From Legionellales bacterium UBA4759 (GTDB lineage Bacteria > Pseudomonadota > Gammaproteobacteria > Legionellales > Legionellaceae), in contig DHHZ01000093.1 of the NCBI GenBank assembly GCA_002403515.1, positions 10,516 to 28,556 of the forward strand: a DNA stretch of 18,041 nt, written 5' to 3'. The position numbers and the translations under genes are program-made. Position 1 is the stretch's first letter; every line of letters begins with the position of its first letter. The notes under the pieces are model-generated. The model was not told where the DNA came from. It did not search any database and saw only the letters and a program-made list of their open reading frames with translations. Below, one piece after another: positions 15,801 to 18,041 of this stretch.

Positions 15801-16637
15801 ATGAAGTTAAATGGAACATCGGTTGGTTTGCAATACCCATTTTTTTTAATTGCAGGACCTTGTGTCATTGAAAGCGAAGAAATGGCAATGCTCACTGCAG
15901 AGGCATTAAAAAAATTAACGGATGAATTGAATATTCCTTTTGTTTATAAGTCTTCTTTTGACAAAGCCAATCGTTCTTCCGAAAAAAGTTACCGTGGACC
16001 CGGAATGGCCAAGGGATTAGAAATTCTTAATAAAGTAAAAGAATCTTTTGGTTTGATGATTTTAACCGATGTGCATGAAGACACCCCTTTAGATGAGGTC
16101 GCAAGTGTTGTCGATATTTTACAAACACCTGCTTTTTTATGTCGTCAAACCAACTTTATTAAAAAGGTTGCAGCAACACAAAAACCAGTCAATATCAAAA
16201 AAGGACAGTTTCTATCACCATGGGAAATGAAGCATGTTGTTGAAAAAGCGAAATCTACTGGAAATCAACAGATTATGGTCTGTGAACGTGGTGCATCATT
16301 TGGTTACAATAATTTAGTATCCGATATGCGCTCGCTTGCAATCATGCGACAAACCGATTGTCCTGTGGTCTACGACGCAACACATTCTGTACAATTGCCT
16401 GGTGCAGGCAATGGTTCATCCAGCGGCAATCGAGAATTTGTACCTGTCTTGGCTCGTGCAGCAATCGCTAGTGGAATTTCAGGCTTATTCATGGAAACCC
16501 ATCCTAATCCTAATGAGGCTTTAAGTGATGGACCTAATAGTTGGCCATTGCATTTAATGAAACCTTTGCTTCAACAGTTAAAAGCATTGGATGATGTGGT
16601 TAAAAATGCTGATCGTTGGTTAGAACAAGAGGTTTAA
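15801..16637 (+). CDS. kdsA: 3-deoxy-D-manno-octulosonate 8-phosphate synthase, metal-dependent type
   Basis: KdsA condenses phosphoenolpyruvate with arabinose 5-phosphate to make KDO 8-phosphate for lipopolysaccharide. The 278-residue product has the family signatures KSSFDKANRSS (50-60), SYRGPG (63-68), TDVHE (89-93), RQTNF (115-119), CERGASFGYNNL and ETHPNPNEALSDGP. Residue 21 in AGPCVIE is cysteine, where the metal-free E. coli enzyme has asparagine. Together with His195, Glu232 and Asp243 it reproduces the four ligands of the metal-dependent Aquifex enzyme (Cys11, His185, Glu222, Asp233), each shifted by exactly ten. This places it in the metal-dependent class (inference from residues). 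AAGGAG lies before the ATG. The DUF3429 gene begins one base after its stop. Organisms of this group often have eno next; it is absent here. Confidence 0.96.
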   Translation: MKLNGTSVGLQYPFFLIAGPCVIESEEMAMLTAEALKKLTDELNIPFVYKSSFDKANRSSEKSYRGPGMAKGLEILNKVKESFGLMILTDVHEDTPLDEVASVVDILQTPAFLCRQTNFIKKVAATQKPVNIKKGQFLSPWEMKHVVEKAKSTGNQQIMVCERGASFGYNNLVSDMRSLAIMRQTDCPVVYDATHSVQLPGAGNGSSSGNREFVPVLARAAIASGISGLFMETHPNPNEALSDGPNSWPLHLMKPLLQQLKALDDVVKNADRWLEQEV

Positions 16638-16638
16638 A

Positions 16639-17106
16639 ATGACAGAAGTATCTAAAAATATTTGGCCAGGTCGAACCGGGCATGTACTTGCTTGGTTGGG
16701 CACCTTACCCTTTATCATTGCAACAATTGTTTGTTTTACACCATTTCGACTTTTCTTGTGGCCTTTTTTGGTGGTATTGGTCAGTACCTATGCGGCTATG
16801 ATTGTTACATTCATGGCGGGTTCCCATTGGGGGCTGTCAGCGCAGATCCCGGAAAAAAATGCTAAAAAGGTCATGATTTATAGTAATCTCATCACACTAT
16901 TGGCTTGGTTAGGTATTTTATTCCCTTCCTGGATTGTCAGTTGGGTCATTGTATTGAGTTGTTATTGGTTGGCGTATGCCATTGATAAAACTATTCATAA
17001 ACATGGTGGTAGTGACGACAATTACTTAAAAATGCGTCTACATGTGACATCTTTTGTAACCGTATCACTTTGTTTAATGATTTTTTTAGGTCGATTCGAG
17101 TTTTAG
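16639..17106 (+). CDS. DUF3429 family inner-membrane protein
   Basis: The biochemical role of this family is not known. The 155-residue product has about four to five hydrophobic helices (roughly 14-32, 35-59, 77-93, 95-114 and 132-151). It carries FMAGSHWGL (54-62) in the position of the family's conserved Gly-x-x-Trp-Gly segment, and YLKMRLHVTSFV near the end, which matches the family's C-terminal motif by eye. No signal peptide beyond the first helix is seen. The ATG at 16639 follows the kdsA stop by one base and has AAGAGG at 16628-16632 inside the end of kdsA, so it is translationally coupled to it. It is the last gene of the rib-pyrG-kdsA run. Assignment to DUF3429 rests on recalled motifs, so a profile search would settle it. 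Confidence 0.75.
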   Translation: MTEVSKNIWPGRTGHVLAWLGTLPFIIATIVCFTPFRLFLWPFLVVLVSTYAAMIVTFMAGSHWGLSAQIPEKNAKKVMIYSNLITLLAWLGILFPSWIVSWVIVLSCYWLAYAIDKTIHKHGGSDDNYLKMRLHVTSFVTVSLCLMIFLGRFEF

Positions 17107-17110
17107 ATTT

Positions 17111-17135
17111 GACGCATTGTTTAAAACAATGCGTC
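17111..17135. terminator. strong perfect hairpin after the gene run, without a U tract
   Basis: A 12-bp perfect inverted repeat with a single central base (in practice a 10-11 bp stem with a 3-5 nt loop) begins 5 nt after the DUF3429 stop. The arm GACGCATTG gives it a GC-containing base. It is followed by GAAAAC rather than a T run, so it is not a canonical intrinsic terminator. It could stabilise the 3' end or work with another factor. Confidence 0.5.
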
Positions 17136-17264
17136 GAAAACTTACTCTAAGATTTAACAAAAGTTTGGTAATAGTTTTTGGCAATTTAGCAGTCATAAAC
17201 ATCAATCAGTAATTTTCAGCTCGAATCCATTTAATAATAATCAAATTGTGTTTTATTTGAATTT
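17136..17264. other. non-coding AT-rich spacer
   Basis: No open frame with a ribosome site, repeat or RNA fold is visible here. With the hairpin before it and the promoter after it, it forms the 217-nt gap between the DUF3429 gene and the last, partial gene. Confidence 0.6.
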
Positions 17265-17293
17265 TTGCACAAATAATAACTAAAGTATATAAT
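17265..17293 (+). promoter_or_regulatory. strong sigma-70 promoter of the partial last gene
   Basis: TTGCAC (17265-17270) and a perfect TATAAT (17288-17293) are 17 nt apart. Transcription would start near 17300, giving a leader of about 24 nt with an AGGGGG Shine-Dalgarno site (17313-17318). This is the best promoter in the window. Confidence 0.75.
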
Positions 17294-17323
17294 AAACGCA
17301 ACAAGGTTGATTAGGGGGCAAAT

Positions 17324-18041
17324 ATGGCATTTGAAAAACGAGAGGCTTTAGGTCTCAATTATTACTTTTACCCTCATTTTGAAAAAACAAAAATTCCTTT
17401 GATGGGTTGTGATGATTTTCCCATTGCAACTGTGCCATTGATTCATGGCTACACCGTAGACCTTTTAAATTGCTCTAGACTCGCATTGAAAAAGGATATG
17501 CCAACTTATCGAATCAATGGACAAGAATATCAGGTTAAATTATTTTTAACTGTTCAAAATATTAATCCTGGATTTCTAATAGAATTTGAAGGAGAATTTT
17601 CACCAACAGTTAAACCCCATTATGTTTTTGAATGTAATAAAGAAGATTATTACGGTGGTAAAGAATTTTCTGAAAGATGTCCTACAGCAATTTATATTGG
17701 CAATCAAAATCTTTGTGAGGGGGATAGGCAAGCACAACGAGTTTGGGCGCATGATGGAACTCTGTCCCCAAAAATTTCTGTACCCAAATTAAAACATGAA
17801 ATCACAGCCGCTGTAGAAAATAGTCAAGATTTATTCGCCACATCATATGTGATAAGTCATGATAATAAAGAAATTTATATCACCTCACATTGTTTATTAA
17901 ACCAACAATCACATGCCTCATTACTTAAGATACTGGATTCTTCCGATAAGGAATTTACATTTGAGAATCTTACCGACATGGAAAGTCCAATACAAAAACA
18001 ATTACAAGACTTTCGCACAGGCGGTGTTTTTCAAGGTAGTT
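17324..18041 (+). CDS. unrecognised protein, 5' part (runs off the window)
   Basis: The frame is open from ATG 17324 to the window end, 239 complete codons without a stop, so the C-terminus is missing. AGGGGG lies 5 nt before the ATG. The visible part has no signal peptide or membrane segment and starts MAFEKREALGLNYYFYPHFE. Residues about 40-90 are beta-rich (GYTVDLLNCSRLALKK, then YQVKLFLTVQNINPGFLIEFEGEF). This is somewhat like a divergent PilZ fold, but the RxxxR and DxSxxG signatures that bind cyclic-di-GMP are not clearly there. Cysteines occur at about 29, 50, 103, 118, 130 and 193, and the composition suits a cytosolic protein. Strong initiation signals argue that it is expressed. I do not recognise the family. 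Confidence 0.8.
   Translation, partial: MAFEKREALGLNYYFYPHFEKTKIPLMGCDDFPIATVPLIHGYTVDLLNCSRLALKKDMPTYRINGQEYQVKLFLTVQNINPGFLIEFEGEFSPTVKPHYVFECNKEDYYGGKEFSERCPTAIYIGNQNLCEGDRQAQRVWAHDGTLSPKISVPKLKHEITAAVENSQDLFATSYVISHDNKEIYITSHCLLNQQSHASLLKILDSSDKEFTFENLTDMESPIQKQLQDFRTGGVFQGS

Noticed and set aside
17586..17792. 68-codon open frame in another plus frame
   Set aside because: It lies inside the longer frame that starts at 17324, which has a strong promoter and ribosome site.
1..18041. Mobile elements, CRISPR arrays, tRNA or rRNA genes
   Set aside because: No transposase or integrase frame, regularly spaced repeats, cloverleaf or rRNA-like segment was seen.

Overview
The window is AT-rich chromosomal DNA from a gammaproteobacterium. 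Release factor 3, BepA, MdfA-type transporter, RibBA, CTP synthase and KdsA all read as gammaproteobacterial. Two adjacent genes for secreted GDA1/CD39-type nucleoside triphosphate diphosphohydrolases (NTPDases, a mostly eukaryotic family known in Legionella) suggest a host-associated member of Legionellales or a relative. That placement is an inference from gene content. No rRNA, tRNA, CRISPR array, insertion sequence or phage gene is visible, and no stretch over 300 bases lacks a gene; the longest gap is 17107-17323.

Layout. 95-1672: prfC, ending at a perfect hairpin terminator shared with a convergent small secreted protein gene (1699-2085, minus). 2171-4300: comEC, the DNA-uptake channel. 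4389-5612: a protein of unrecognised family with an effector-like C-terminus and its own extended -10 promoter. 5687-6811 and 6821-7927: two tandem NTPDases. The first has intact apyrase motifs and the second has several altered key positions. 7940-9199 and 9276-10643 (both minus): an MdfA-type multidrug/cation exporter and the periplasmic metalloprotease/chaperone BepA.

10767-17106 is one dense plus-strand run: ribD, ribE, ribBA, ribH (the complete set of dedicated riboflavin enzymes except the phosphatase step), then pyrG, kdsA and a DUF3429 membrane protein gene. Gaps are 1-15 nt and most genes have clear Shine-Dalgarno sites, so this looks like a single transcript joining flavin, CTP and KDO synthesis. 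CTP and KDO are both needed to make CMP-KDO for lipopolysaccharide. KdsA carries all four ligands of the metal-dependent class. 17324-18041: the 5' part of an unrecognised gene behind a near-consensus sigma-70 promoter, running off the window.

The most unusual part is 4389-7927, where an unknown, possibly translocated protein and two secreted eukaryotic-like nucleotidases sit between housekeeping genes. A role in host interaction is plausible but not shown by the sequence. The second NTPDase, with substitutions in four of the five apyrase conserved regions, is the best candidate for a new activity.
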